Source: a candidate division CPR2 bacterium GW2011_GWC2_39_10
GTDB taxonomy: Bacteria > Patescibacteriota > CPR2
Direction: 5' to 3'
Length of the DNA stretch: 32,537 nt
NCBI GenBank assembly: GCA_000993275.1
Contig: LBVV01000011.1
Location: 1-32,537, forward strand
The translations under genes were made by a program, and so were the position numbers. Of this stretch, positions 1-7,714 are shown piece after piece. Within the stretch, counting starts at the first letter, position 1. Each line of letters starts with the position of its first letter. The notes under the pieces were generated by a model, which made no database searches, was not told the origin of the DNA, and saw nothing but the letters and a program-made list of their open reading frames with translations.

Positions 1-98
1 TTGCGAGTGAAACGAAGCAATCTCCTCTGCTTGAAACAAGATTGCCGCACTCTCCGGCGGCTGCCGGATCGTTCGCAATGACGATTGTGAGCAGTTAC
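1..98 (-). repeat. 98-bp dispersed repeat, inverted copy 1
   Basis: This stretch is the exact reverse complement of 4638-4735. It starts at the window edge, so it may extend further left. It holds a short GC-rich hairpin (CCGGC/GCCGG) in otherwise AT-rich DNA. Read on the opposite strand it translates to an 'RHCERS...' peptide of the kind commonly seen from dispersed intergenic repeats, so it is a repeat and not a gene. The two copies bracket the dcd-like to aminotransferase block. Confidence 0.9.
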
Positions 99-109
99 TC
101 CCGTTTGTC

Positions 110-138
110 TTGTTTTTCTTAACTATTTGTGTTATAAT
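110..138 (+). promoter_or_regulatory. sigma70-type promoter of the dcd-like gene
   Basis: A -35-like TTGTTT (110-115) and a perfect -10 TATAAT (133-138) are 17 nt apart, with an extended -10 TG at 130-131. The start site would be near 145, giving a leader of about 50 nt that ends in a Shine-Dalgarno sequence. Confidence 0.75.
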
Positions 139-193
139 ATTTAATCAAGCTATGGATCTGGAATGAAATTTAACAACAGAAGGAGTGGTGAAG

Positions 194-1141
194 GTGAAAG
201 CGACAATTATTGGATACAAGGGCGGCTACTTAAACGGCATGGAAATTTCCGATGATTTGTCAAAAATCTTTGTTGCTCAAAAGTTAATTGACGGTAAAAA
301 ACAAATCCAGCAAACAGGCATAGATCTTAGAGTAAAAGCAATTACCAAAACTTGGAGCCAAATAGACATCCGTCCGCCGGAAATTCCTTTTAACAAAGAG
401 GGCTGGGTTTTTCTACCGGCGGGATCTTATTGGTTTGAATTTCATGAACAATTAAAGAATCCGGATTACGTGTTAGAACTACATCCCAGAAGTACCTTAA
501 TGAGAGCAGGTTTAACTGTGGCAATTGGTACAGGAAAACTTATATTGGCTGATGATATTTTTCGGGGTGCTGGTATCAGGGTTTTAAACCCATATGGTTT
601 TTGGTTGGAACAAGAATCGCGTGTTTCTCAGGCCTTGTTAAGATCAGAATCAAGGGTATTTTTTACACCTCATAACCTGATCGGCATTTCAAGGCCCCTT
701 ACGGTAGACAAGATATTTGTTTATAAAAAACCAGGGCGGTTGGGGGTTAATAAATACGATTGCGATATCGATGTAGTGTCGGAAATCGAGGATTCGATTG
801 TTTTAAATCCTGGCGAATGCTGTTTTTTAAGGTTTAAAGAAACCATTGCCGTTGGTAGAGACGAAGTCGTGGTAACATGCAATGATTTTATCAGGCATTC
901 TCTTTATGCCATGGGGGCAATTGCCGATCCGGGATATATGGGGAAGCTTCATGCCAACATTCAGCACGCTTCAATTTCCTTTCCGAATTCTTATAGGATC
1001 TCAATAGGTGATAAAATATTGCGTCTTAAGAAGTTCAGGATTACACCCGTACCTAAAGAAAAGCTTTACAACGGATCCTACAAAGGACTTGGTTTAGAAA
1101 AAGGTGCCAAAACAGGTGACGAAGTGGAATGGGATCTATAA
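194..1141 (+). CDS. dCTP deaminase/dUTPase-superfamily protein, two-domain
   Basis: Likely a nucleotide-pool enzyme of the dCTP deaminase/dUTPase fold, 315 aa. The N-terminal half has the family signatures GIDLRV, then HPRSTLMRAGLTV (the 'RSSLARLGL' motif), then FRGAG...N. The C-terminal half repeats the pattern with ADPGYMGKL and ends in YNGSYKG, as in many DCD-like proteins, so the fold seems duplicated. The Glu that activates water in classical dCTP deaminases is not where expected in either half (Arg and Asn by my alignment). dUTPase-like or nucleotide-binding activity is therefore as plausible as deamination. The track start GTG 185 overlaps the AGGAG; GTG 194 lies 8 nt after it and is preferred. 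Single-gene transcript with its own promoter and terminator. Confidence 0.75.
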   Translation: MKATIIGYKGGYLNGMEISDDLSKIFVAQKLIDGKKQIQQTGIDLRVKAITKTWSQIDIRPPEIPFNKEGWVFLPAGSYWFEFHEQLKNPDYVLELHPRSTLMRAGLTVAIGTGKLILADDIFRGAGIRVLNPYGFWLEQESRVSQALLRSESRVFFTPHNLIGISRPLTVDKIFVYKKPGRLGVNKYDCDIDVVSEIEDSIVLNPGECCFLRFKETIAVGRDEVVVTCNDFIRHSLYAMGAIADPGYMGKLHANIQHASISFPNSYRISIGDKILRLKKFRITPVPKEKLYNGSYKGLGLEKGAKTGDEVEWDL

Positions 1142-1152
1142 AGAATGATGCC

Positions 1153-1190
1153 AAACGGGCAATGAATTGTTTTTCATTGCCCGTTTTTAT
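1153..1190 (+). terminator. intrinsic terminator after the dcd-like gene
   Basis: A perfect 14-bp stem (AAACGGGCAATGAA / TTCATTGCCCGTTT) with a 6-nt loop is followed by further T's. It lies just after the stop and before the next promoter. Confidence 0.9.
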
Positions 1191-1200
1191 TATTTCAGTA

Positions 1201-1206
1201 TATAAT
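1201..1206 (+). promoter_or_regulatory. -10 box of a leaderless promoter
   Basis: A perfect TATAAT ends 6 nt before ATG 1213, so transcription should begin at or next to the start codon. There is no ribosome binding site and no clear -35. Confidence 0.65.
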
Positions 1207-1212
1207 CTGTCT

Positions 1213-1722
1213 ATGTTTAAAAATTTTTTCAAATTAGTGAATGAGGAAGATATTAGCAATCCCGAAATTGCTAATAATAGAATTAAAATAACGCTTGGGA
1301 CTAGCTTTGTTATGGTCGTAATAACTGCAATTTCTCTTTATTTAAATTATAAAGAGGCTTCCAATGATCCCTTTGCTATATTTATAATTTACAATATTAT
1401 GGGCGATCCCATGAAAATGGTTTTCTATTTAGCGTTGATGGTTTTTATTCTTTACTTTATAAAGTACTTGAAGATTATGGGAAAGTTAAGCAACAACTCT
1501 GAAAATGTAATCACTAAGTTGACAAAATACATTGGAAATAAAAAATTTGGTGGGATAAGAGGCGTGAAATACGGAGAAATCTTAAATGCCCCAAAAGTTA
1601 CTGAAAATTTAAACCAAAAACCCGCTTGGTTCAGGGCATTAAATTATTTTGTTACGATTGCAATTTTTACGTTCTTTTTATTGCTTGTAATATTTTTTGT
1701 TTTTGCATTAGTTGTGCTTTAG
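1213..1722 (+). CDS. small membrane protein, three predicted helices
   Basis: Unrecognised 169-aa protein. A soluble N-terminus of about 30 residues is followed by a hydrophobic stretch (TSFVMVVITAISLYL), a second (MVFYLALMVFILYFI) and, after a polar segment with GGIRGVKYGEI, a very hydrophobic C-terminal helix (IAIFTFFLLLVIFFVFALVVL). The track start at 1129 is rejected because those 28 codons run through the preceding terminator and the -10 box. ATG 1213 is the first codon downstream of TATAAT and gives a leaderless message. No partner gene is evident. Function unknown. Confidence 0.8.
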   Translation: MFKNFFKLVNEEDISNPEIANNRIKITLGTSFVMVVITAISLYLNYKEASNDPFAIFIIYNIMGDPMKMVFYLALMVFILYFIKYLKIMGKLSNNSENVITKLTKYIGNKKFGGIRGVKYGEILNAPKVTENLNQKPAWFRALNYFVTIAIFTFFLLLVIFFVFALVVL

Positions 1723-1822
1723 TTAAATTATATTCTATTCCTATCATCTTTTATCATTCAAGATGCAATCGGGTATCTAGAGATTTCGGGAAGATTTAAG
1801 CATAAGATTTAAGAATAATTAA

Positions 1823-1851
1823 TTGACGCCTAATCACTCCCATGGTATTAT
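1823..1851 (+). promoter_or_regulatory. strong sigma70 promoter of the lysA-like/aminotransferase pair
   Basis: TTGACG (1823-1828), a 17-nt spacer and TATTAT (1846-1851). The start near 1858 leaves a leader of about 110 nt before the AGGAGG at 1955-1960. The leader contains a short CCTTT/AAGGG inverted repeat but no structure I recognise. Confidence 0.8.
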
Positions 1852-1968
1852 ATTTCAACTGTAATGGTAACGTCCTTTAACTTAAGGGTAGGTGATATAT
1901 TTATGTAGCAAACGTTTTTTTTCATTGCAACAGTATTGTCCATCCGCAAACCTTAGGAGGTGCTATGC

Positions 1969-3258
1969 ATGCCAATGTCAAAGGATTTTGAGGATCGATT
2001 ATTCCCGATCCTTCAAAACATGGTTGAGCAACCAGGATTTGAAACACCATTTCACATTTACGACGAGGTCGGAATACGCAAAACCTGTCAACAGTTGAAG
2101 CGCAATTTTGCTAACGTCCACGGGTTTCAAGAGTTTTTTGCAGTCAAGGCCAACCCAAATCCCGCCATACTTAAGATAATGATGGATGAAGGTTTTGGTT
2201 TCGACTGCAGTTCTGTCCCCGAACTGTATTTGGCAACTCAGGTTGGTGCAAAAGGTAAACAAATCATGTTTACTTCAAACAACACTTCGATTTCGGAGCT
2301 TCTCGTAGCCCAGAAATACAACTGCATCATCAACTACGATGACATCAGTATGATCAAAAAGGGAGGGCTAAGAGACCTTTTCTGTTGCCGCTATAACCCG
2401 GGACCGCGTCGTGATGGCAATGAGATCATCGGCAAGCCGGAAGAATCAAAATACGGTATTCCGCATAAGGATATCGTGTTGGCATACCAGCTGGCTCATT
2501 TTGAAGGCGCAAAACGCTTTGGACTGCATACAATGATATGCTCTAACATGCGCTCTAGGGGCTACCTTGAAGAGACAGTAGAGATGCTTCTAGGATTGAT
2601 CGAGGAGATTTCCGGCGCCACAGGCGGCATACTGTTTGAGTTCATAAACATGGGCGGAGGGCTTGGAATTCCTTATAGACCAGGAGAATCTTACCTAATG
2701 ATCCCCCAGATGGCCAAGAAGATCGAGGCGCTACTTGCAAACTTTAAATCTCGGAATGGTTACACACCAAAGCTTTTTATGGAAAGCGGCAGATACATGA
2801 CTGGACCACATGGCGTCTTAGTGACTACGGTAATAAACCGCATGTCTAAATATCGCCAATATATCGGCATCGATGCCAGCATGTCAGCACTGATGCGGCC
2901 TGCTATTTACGGCGCCTATCATCATATAACTGTTCCCGGCAAATGCATCCTAACAGACATTGAGAAGGAAAAGGTGGATGTAGTCGGCTCTCTCTGCGAG
3001 AACAACGATAAGTTTGCCATCCAACGAGAGTTACCGGTTACTGAAATTGGCGATCTTCTTGTCATCCACGATACGGGCGCTCACGGATATGCAATGGGAT
3101 TTAACTACAACGGTCGACTAAGACCTAAGGAGTTGCTGCTACGAGAAGACGGAAGTGTCGAATTAATCCGACGAAACGAAAGGATAGACGATTACCTCGC
3201 AACACTAAATTTCACGCGGCAGATATTTACACCGAAAAAAATGGAGGCGATAACATAG
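1969..3258 (+). CDS. lysA: fold-III PLP decarboxylase, diaminopimelate decarboxylase-like
   Basis: Probable diaminopimelate decarboxylase, the last step to L-lysine, 429 aa. An alanine-racemase-type barrel carries the PLP lysine in FAVKANPNP. GLHTMICSN takes the place of the usual HxHIGS, as in the LysA branch with 'HAFLASN'. The PLP-phosphate loop is GGGLGIPY. The C-terminal part has ESGR, CENNDKFA (the Cys-Glu substrate motif) and DTGAHGYAMGFNYNG. ATG 1969 sits 8 nt after AGGAGG; the track start GTG 1960 overlaps that site. It is followed after 59 nt by an aminotransferase that could act in the same pathway. Codon choice is visibly richer in G/C than the core genes, which suggests transfer. 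Another amino-acid decarboxylase of the same fold cannot be excluded. Confidence 0.8.
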   Translation: MPMSKDFEDRLFPILQNMVEQPGFETPFHIYDEVGIRKTCQQLKRNFANVHGFQEFFAVKANPNPAILKIMMDEGFGFDCSSVPELYLATQVGAKGKQIMFTSNNTSISELLVAQKYNCIINYDDISMIKKGGLRDLFCCRYNPGPRRDGNEIIGKPEESKYGIPHKDIVLAYQLAHFEGAKRFGLHTMICSNMRSRGYLEETVEMLLGLIEEISGATGGILFEFINMGGGLGIPYRPGESYLMIPQMAKKIEALLANFKSRNGYTPKLFMESGRYMTGPHGVLVTTVINRMSKYRQYIGIDASMSALMRPAIYGAYHHITVPGKCILTDIEKEKVDVVGSLCENNDKFAIQRELPVTEIGDLLVIHDTGAHGYAMGFNYNGRLRPKELLLREDGSVELIRRNERIDDYLATLNFTRQIFTPKKMEAIT

Positions 3259-3317
3259 ATTAATAACCGCAATCAACCATGATAAATAAATCAGATAAAG
3301 AAACGAGGTGCATTCGT

Positions 3318-4514
3318 TTGAAAGTTCAAACAGATTTACGAAGCAGGTTGCCAAAAGGGGGAGTCAATCTATTTCAAGGCATTAAGGCAAAAAAAGCTGA
3401 AGCAGAAGCAAGAGGTATTTTGGTCGTTAACTTATCAATCGGTCAACCAAAAGGGCCGGCTTTAATGACAGCCAGGGTGGCAGCGTCCCAAGCAGTAATG
3501 AGTGGCGATGAGTCGATGCATGAATATCAAGACAATGGAAGTCCCGGCGTCTCAGACTTCGCTCTCAAATTTGTAATGAAGCAGGTTGAAACTGCGTTTG
3601 TCTCCAAGACAATTGATTTTGTACCAACGCCCGGCACAAAACCTATGCTCGGTCTAATTCCTCAGGCATGCGGGGCAATTGATGGCAAAAAAATCACGGT
3701 AGCCACAACTACCAGTCCCGGATACCCGACCCCAAAGGACCAATGCCTTTATCAGGGAATCGAGCATTACGCATTGCCCACAAATAGCGCTAACAAATTC
3801 CTCTTTAGTCCGAAGGATATCCGCCCGGGAACCGATTTATTGATGATAAATTATCCACACAATCCAAGCGGACAGGTTGCCTCGCAAAAATGGCTAAGGG
3901 AGGTTTGTCGGTATTGCGCCGAAAACGGTATCCGCATTTTTAATGACGCGGCGTACATCGGATTGTCTCATACCAAAGACAGCTGTGCGCTTATTGAAGT
4001 GGCACAAGAATTCAACAACCTTTCCTATTCCGAAGCATTCTCCGCCTCCAAGATCGGTAATTTCACCGGCTGGAGAATAGGCGCAATCGCCGGTTCTTGG
4101 GATTTCATCCAAGATATCAAAACCATAAAGGGCAACACCGATAGCGGTTTTGCCGCTTTTGCTGCAGCTGGCATTTTAAATGCGCTGCAAATCGAGAGAG
4201 GTACGATCCAACATCTTCGCGAAAGCTATGCCAATCGGCTAAAACTGCTCATAGAAATTCTTACTGGGCATGAAATGAGATTGGCAGTTGAGCCAAAAGC
4301 TGGTTTCTTCGCCCTTTTCGAAGTGCCCAAAATGGCCTTTGGTCTGAGTATAAGAGACGCTGAAGAGTTCAATTTATTGATGATCGAAAAGACCGGCATC
4401 GTAGGCGTTCATTTTCACCCGTATATACGATACGCTGTGGTTGAAAACATCGACAACATGAATACAATCAAAGCTATAGCAAGCGGCTTTAAAATGGCTA
4501 ACGTTTCATACTAG
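3318..4514 (+). CDS. class I/II PLP aminotransferase, DapL/AspC-like
   Basis: Fold-I aminotransferase, 398 aa from the preferred start. NLSIGQPKG opens the domain. NYPHNPSGQV is the conserved Asn-Pro PLP/substrate motif and IFNDAAYIGL holds the Asp and Tyr that touch the pyridine ring. SEAFSASKIGNFTGWRIG supplies the Schiff-base lysine, and IRYAV near the C-terminus carries the carboxylate-binding Arg. The pattern resembles LL-diaminopimelate and aspartate aminotransferases. Next to the LysA-like decarboxylase it may work in lysine synthesis (inference). TTG 3318 lies 7 nt after GAGGTG, whereas the track ATG 3279 has no ribosome site; I prefer TTG but ATG is possible. Composition matches lysA, so the pair probably moved together. 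Confidence 0.8.
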   Translation: MKVQTDLRSRLPKGGVNLFQGIKAKKAEAEARGILVVNLSIGQPKGPALMTARVAASQAVMSGDESMHEYQDNGSPGVSDFALKFVMKQVETAFVSKTIDFVPTPGTKPMLGLIPQACGAIDGKKITVATTTSPGYPTPKDQCLYQGIEHYALPTNSANKFLFSPKDIRPGTDLLMINYPHNPSGQVASQKWLREVCRYCAENGIRIFNDAAYIGLSHTKDSCALIEVAQEFNNLSYSEAFSASKIGNFTGWRIGAIAGSWDFIQDIKTIKGNTDSGFAAFAAAGILNALQIERGTIQHLRESYANRLKLLIEILTGHEMRLAVEPKAGFFALFEVPKMAFGLSIRDAEEFNLLMIEKTGIVGVHFHPYIRYAVVENIDNMNTIKAIASGFKMANVSY

Positions 4515-4557
4515 GCACTACGCCTGAAACATAGACATTTTAGACCCCAACAAACTG

Positions 4558-4588
4558 CCTAGTGGCGACAATTAACGTTGCCACTAGG
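4558..4588 (+). terminator. hairpin after the aminotransferase
   Basis: A 12-bp stem with one G:T pair (CCTAGTGGCGAC / GTTGCCACTAGG) and a 7-nt loop. There is no T-run directly behind it; the nearest is at about 4613. It is either a weak or factor-aided terminator, or a 3' stabiliser. Confidence 0.6.
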
Positions 4589-4637
4589 TTCCTCCCAAGA
4601 AAATCAAAAATTGGTTTTTTTAGGAGGAAAAATGACC

Positions 4638-4735
4638 GTAACTGCTCACAATCGTCATTGCGAACGATCCGGCAGCCGCCGGAGAGTGCGGCAATCTTGT
4701 TTCAAGCAGAGGAGATTGCTTCGTTTCACTCGCAA
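4638..4735 (+). repeat. 98-bp dispersed repeat, inverted copy 2
   Basis: Exact reverse complement of 1-98. A fortuitous AGGAGG-ATG just upstream (4622-4634) lets a 50-codon frame run into it (RHCERSGSRRRVRQ...), which is repeat translation and not a credible protein. With the hairpins on either side this accounts for the gene-free stretch 4515-4833. Confidence 0.9.
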
Positions 4736-4789
4736 ACTTATAATATTGGAGTCATTTTTATTTTATATGAATTTTAGCTAGACAGTAAA

Positions 4790-4817
4790 AAGGCCTTAAT
4801 TTAATTAATTAAGGCCT
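4790..4817 (-). terminator. terminator of the 113-aa gene
   Basis: AAGGCCTTAAT / ATTAAGGCCT hairpin followed on the minus strand by TTTTTA. An outer CTAGAC/GTCTAG pair (4778-4826) frames it, so it may also stop transcription from the left. Confidence 0.75.
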
Positions 4818-4833
4818 GACAGTCTAGTCGAAA

Positions 4834-5175
4834 CTATTTTTTTCTCTCAAATGTCTTTATCCCGTTTTCCCCGTGTTTTTCGTCATCGTCACTTATTATT
4901 TTTTCCCTACTTTGGGAGGCTTCAAACGGAACAAATGGAGATGACATAATTACATCATCGTTTTTAAGTAAATAAACTCTTTTTTCCGTCATTCTGTCGG
5001 GATAACCCAACATAACAAAGTATGTTTCTTGTTCAACGACAAAATGAATGTGACTGTCGCCTACATATAACTTTTGCCCCATTTTTGTGAGTTGCAGCTT
5101 TGTTAGCGGCCAATCTATTTCGCCGTGGTCGATCTCTGCTCCTTTAACACGCAAAGCATACGTTATTTTGTCCAT
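4834..5175 (-). CDS. hypothetical protein, 113 aa
   Basis: Unrecognised soluble protein. The first 80 residues alternate hydrophobic and polar residues like a small beta-rich domain (HIHFVVEQETYFVMLGY). The last 30 are charged and probably disordered (DDDEKHGENG). No signal peptide or membrane helix. ATG 5175 follows an AAGGGGG ribosome site by a few bases. It has its own terminator and no operon partner. Confidence 0.65.
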   Translation of the reverse strand: MDKITYALRVKGAEIDHGEIDWPLTKLQLTKMGQKLYVGDSHIHFVVEQETYFVMLGYPDRMTEKRVYLLKNDDVIMSSPFVPFEASQSREKIISDDDEKHGENGIKTFERKK

Positions 5176-5536
5176 GACTACCCCCTTGTTAAAGAACTTT
5201 CCAAACCGATTATTACATTAAAGCGAAAAAATATAAAAAAGCATTGTAAAGAAACACCAAAGATATATTTCCCCCCGTTTATTGCTCTCGGTATAAACAT
5301 GCCTTCCCGCTAAGCCATGATATATATTGTTCGACTCCTCTAAAGAGGGTGGAGAACTTGAAACTCTGATAATTCTCGATTACGTTTCACTTCGCTCGTC
5401 ATGCGACCCGTATGGGAAGGGTAATTGCGATCATTTTATGCAAAGTGTGAAATGCGTGTTTAAGATAATGTTTGGCTAAATGCCTAAAGAAATTGCTGTT
5501 TAAGCGAATAAAATAAGGTAAAGAAAAGGAGGTTTT
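5176..5536. other. 361-bp gene-free stretch
   Basis: No credible frame or RNA gene seen. It holds the start region of the 113-aa gene, a short hairpin repeat (5328-5357) and AT-rich DNA leading to the SHOCT gene. The T-loop-like TTCGACTCC in the hairpin repeat has no tRNA body around it. Confidence 0.6.
5328..5357 (+). repeat. TGTTCGACTCCTC...TGGAGAAC hairpin repeat, copy 1
   Basis: A 30-bp unit that recurs in direct orientation at 15128-15177. It folds either as CCTC-TAAA-GAGG or as GTTC/GAAC plus TCC/GGA. The second copy has 21 extra bases inside. Confidence 0.7.
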
Positions 5537-5791
5537 ATGTGTCCGTTTTGCCCGCATAGTTATGAATTAGGTTTTGGATCGCAGGTTTTTTGGGTAGGAG
5601 CCGTACTAAGCATTCTTTTTTGGATGGCGATTATATATTTTATTTATTGGCTTATAAAGCAAGTCGGTTGGTTGGAAAAACCCGAAGAAAAGGGAAAAAG
5701 CAACGCCTTAAGGATTCTTGACGAGCGTTTTGCCAAAGGGGAGATCGATAAACAGGAATATGAGGAAAGAAAAAAAGAACTACAAAAATGA
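5537..5791 (+). CDS. small SHOCT-domain membrane protein
   Basis: 84 aa. Residues about 1-10 include CPFC. One long hydrophobic segment follows (VFWVGAVLSILFWMAIIYFIYWLI, about 17-40). The C-terminal SHOCT motif is NALRILDERFAKGEIDKQEYEERKKEL. SHOCT domains are short helical appendages of unclear role, often on membrane or secreted proteins. AAGGAGG lies just before ATG. Monocistronic; a perfect palindrome lies 60 bp downstream. Confidence 0.85.
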   Translation: MCPFCPHSYELGFGSQVFWVGAVLSILFWMAIIYFIYWLIKQVGWLEKPEEKGKSNALRILDERFAKGEIDKQEYEERKKELQK

Positions 5792-5850
5792 TTGATAGCA
5801 ACAACCAAGCGGGTAAGGACTTAAATGATTCATCTTTATTAAATCAAAAC

Positions 5851-5888
5851 CTTAACATTTTTGAGACGACCGTCTCATAAGTGTTAAG
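5851..5888. repeat. 38-bp near-perfect palindrome
   Basis: CTTAACATTTTTGAGACG / CGTCTCATAAGTGTTAAG pairs at 17 of 18 positions (one G:T, one T-T mismatch) around a central AC. It lies between the SHOCT gene and the convergent acidic-protein gene. No T-run follows, so it is not a typical terminator. Operator, cruciform or recombination site are all possible. Confidence 0.75.
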
Positions 5889-5960
5889 TATGAGTTTTGA
5901 AAAGGTGAAGATAAAATTAAAGATTTTGATGAAATTGATGGCTAGATCAACCTAAAAATC

Positions 5961-6025
5961 AGCACTAAGCGTCAATAAACAAAGCAAAATCTTCTTATTT
6001 GGAGACGCTACTTCTATTAAGTGCT
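5961..6025 (-). terminator. nested inverted repeat after the acidic-protein gene
   Basis: AGCACT/AGTGCT encloses AGCGTC/GACGCT with a 30-nt AT-rich centre. On the minus strand it begins 3 nt after the stop and is followed by GATTTTTAGG. Probably a terminator or 3' end structure. Confidence 0.5.
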
Positions 6026-6028
6026 TGC

Positions 6029-6658
6029 TTAATTTTCGGAGTTCTCAGCTTCGGTTTCTCGACCCTTGCCCAACACAAGCTTAAAGAAAGCCGTTAAAAA
6101 ACGGAGGATTTTATCCAAAGATCCTTCCTTGCCCTCTTTTTCTGCCATTTCTTGAATTTCCTCTTTGTTTCCGGCAATAAGGAGCTGCATTAATTCTTTG
6201 TTTTGCAAAGCTTGGACTTCGAAAAATAGCGAAAAAGCCTCAACCATTTCCTGTTTTAACTCGTTATTTAGAGAATTAATTTGTTCAACCAAACTTTCCG
6301 GTAAAATTTTACTTAAAATTTCCTCAACTTGTTCGGGGGTAAGCTTTTCAATTTGCTCTACCCGTCCCACTTGTTCTTCTTCTTTTTTTTGACCTAAGGA
6401 TTCTCGTAATTGATCAATTTCTGATTGATCTTCGGGGCTTATGTTTGACCTCTCCATCTTAGAATTTGGGGCATAAGACTCTTCTCTTTCCTCTGTGACA
6501 TTGTCTGATTTTTCCTCGGTCTTTTCCCCGGCTAAGACTTCTTCCTGTTTTAAATTCTCAACTTTAGTCTCTACCAAGTCCTTTAAAGATTCGGGTTGTT
6601 GGACTTGAGGAAAAGAAGATTCCGGGCTCTCGCCGCCAAAAGAAATATTTTCACCCAT
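6029..6658 (-). CDS. acidic, probably coiled-coil hypothetical protein
   Basis: Unrecognised 209-aa protein. The first 85 residues are Glu/Ser/Gln-rich and look disordered. The middle (LTPEQVEEILSKILPESLVEQINSLNNELKQEMVEAFSLFFEVQALQNKELMQLL) has strong helical heptad character. A short hydrophobic patch (LRFLTAFFKLVLG) precedes a charged tail. No signal peptide. ATG 6658 follows AAAGGAG with good spacing; the track added an upstream TTG. It has an upstream TATAAT and is transcribed alone. Confidence 0.7.
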   Translation of the reverse strand: MGENISFGGESPESSFPQVQQPESLKDLVETKVENLKQEEVLAGEKTEEKSDNVTEEREESYAPNSKMERSNISPEDQSEIDQLRESLGQKKEEEQVGRVEQIEKLTPEQVEEILSKILPESLVEQINSLNNELKQEMVEAFSLFFEVQALQNKELMQLLIAGNKEEIQEMAEKEGKEGSLDKILRFLTAFFKLVLGKGRETEAENSEN

Positions 6659-6691
6659 CAAAGACTCCTTTATTAAAATTCGCTTAGTGAA

Positions 6692-6697
6692 ATTATA
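6692..6697 (-). promoter_or_regulatory. -10 box of the acidic-protein gene
   Basis: TATAAT on the minus strand, 33 nt before the start codon. A 17-nt spacer would put the -35 (TAAGTT) inside the left terminal repeat of the neighbouring mobile-element copy. Confidence 0.4.
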
Positions 6698-6710
6698 ATA
6701 GCATAATTAA

Positions 6711-6871
6711 CTGAACTTACGCAAACCTACCACACCTCCCAAACCACCCCAAGTGGCTAAAATCCCTTTTTCTTCTGTCTGCGTATCTACAAATACGCTT
6801 CCAGTAGAGAAAAGAGATTTTATCTCACTTGTTTTCGGTTTGGATAGATGCGCTATTTTGCGTAAGTCCAG
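6711..6871. mobile_element. 161-bp inverted-repeat element, copy A (no cargo)
   Basis: Terminal inverted repeats CTGAACTTACGCAAA and TTTGCGTAAGTCCAG bound a unit that recurs at 8186-8346 with about 12 differences and, with cargo, at 26492-27268. It is flanked by TAA on both sides, a possible target duplication. A hairpin inside (GCGTAT/ATACGC) is also present in copy B with different base pairs. MITE-like; no transposase in the window. Confidence 0.8.
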
Positions 6872-6945
6872 TAAAAGAAAAAAAACATGCCATTTCAATT
6901 TATTAATCCATGCTTTTGCACCGTGTAATTTTTAGATGACTTTAG

Positions 6946-6951
6946 TATTAT
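6946..6951 (+). promoter_or_regulatory. -10 box of a leaderless promoter
   Basis: TATTAT ends 6 nt before ATG 6958. No ribosome site; the -35 is unclear. Confidence 0.6.
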
Positions 6952-6957
6952 TTGCAA

Positions 6958-7599
6958 ATGATAGAAATATCGATCCCAATTAACAAGCAGCAACTTAAGG
7001 GAAATTTAGTTGTACCGGAAGACGCTAAAGCGATAATTTTGTTTGCTCATGGCAGTGGAAGCAGCCGGTTTAGTCCTAGAAACCAATATGTTGCAACGGT
7101 GCTAAATAATGCCGGTTTGGCAACGCTTCTTTTTGACCTCTTAACTGAAAGCGAAGAGCAAGTTGATGAAATAACCGGGGTGCTTAGGTTTGATATTGAA
7201 TTATTAGCTTATCGGCTTATTAAGGCTACTCAGTGGGTACTAAAAACCCCCGAACTAAAAGATTTAAAGATCGGTTATTTTGGGGCCAGCACCGGCGCGG
7301 CTGCAACTTTAATTGCAGCCAATGCTAACCCGAAATGGGTCTATGCCATTGTCTCCAGGGGTGGCCGGCCAGACCTAGCCAAGGATGCACTGCCGAGAGT
7401 CATTACTCCAACTTTGCTCATAGTAGGGGATCTAGACACTGAGGTTATAGAATTAAACAGAGAGGCCATGAGTCATATGTCTCCTAAAACTGAAAAGTAT
7501 ATGGAGCTGGTGCCGGGAGCTACGCATCTTTTTGAAGAATCCGGAGCATTGGAAGAAGTAGCTTCTAAAGCCAAGGATTGGTTCCTGCAACATCTTTAA
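6958..7599 (+). CDS. alpha/beta hydrolase, dienelactone-hydrolase-like
   Basis: Probable serine hydrolase, 213 aa. FAHGSGSS forms the oxyanion region after strand 3. GASTGAAA is the GxSxG nucleophile elbow, IVGDLDTEV carries the acid and GATHLFEESG the histidine. The size and the order Ser-Asp-His fit the dienelactone hydrolase/YfhR-like group; the substrate cannot be read from sequence. No signal peptide, so cytoplasmic. The track start TTG 6952 is extended; ATG 6958 directly follows the TATTAT box and fits a leaderless message. Confidence 0.85.
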   Translation: MIEISIPINKQQLKGNLVVPEDAKAIILFAHGSGSSRFSPRNQYVATVLNNAGLATLLFDLLTESEEQVDEITGVLRFDIELLAYRLIKATQWVLKTPELKDLKIGYFGASTGAAATLIAANANPKWVYAIVSRGGRPDLAKDALPRVITPTLLIVGDLDTEVIELNREAMSHMSPKTEKYMELVPGATHLFEESGALEEVASKAKDWFLQHL

Positions 7600-7714
7600 A
7601 AAAACTTAATTTTGCATATCACTTTTTCGCTAAATTTAGAAAATGCCATAATCCAATTTATATTTGTTTCGATAAACTAAACTTGAAAATAAAATTTATG
7701 AAGGAGGTGAATTT

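Noticed and set aside
1892-2098. 68-aa plus frame overlapping the lysA-like start
   Set aside because: It runs in another frame over the leader and the first codons of a clear PLP enzyme; no ribosome site.
4562-4781. Two overlapping frames of 67 and 71 aa, one with an AGGAGG just upstream
   Set aside because: They read through the 98-bp inverted repeat and a terminator; the 'RHCERS' peptide is typical repeat translation.
5321-5360. tRNA 3' end suggested by TTCGACTCC
   Set aside because: No anticodon or D arm upstream and no acceptor complement; the same unit recurs as a hairpin repeat at 15128.
6707-6898. 63-aa minus frame similar to the 77-aa frame at 8143-8376 (shared KGILATWGGLGGVVGLRK)
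   Set aside because: The similarity only reflects the shared 161-bp repeat; nearly every base difference changes the amino acid, so there is no sign of protein selection.
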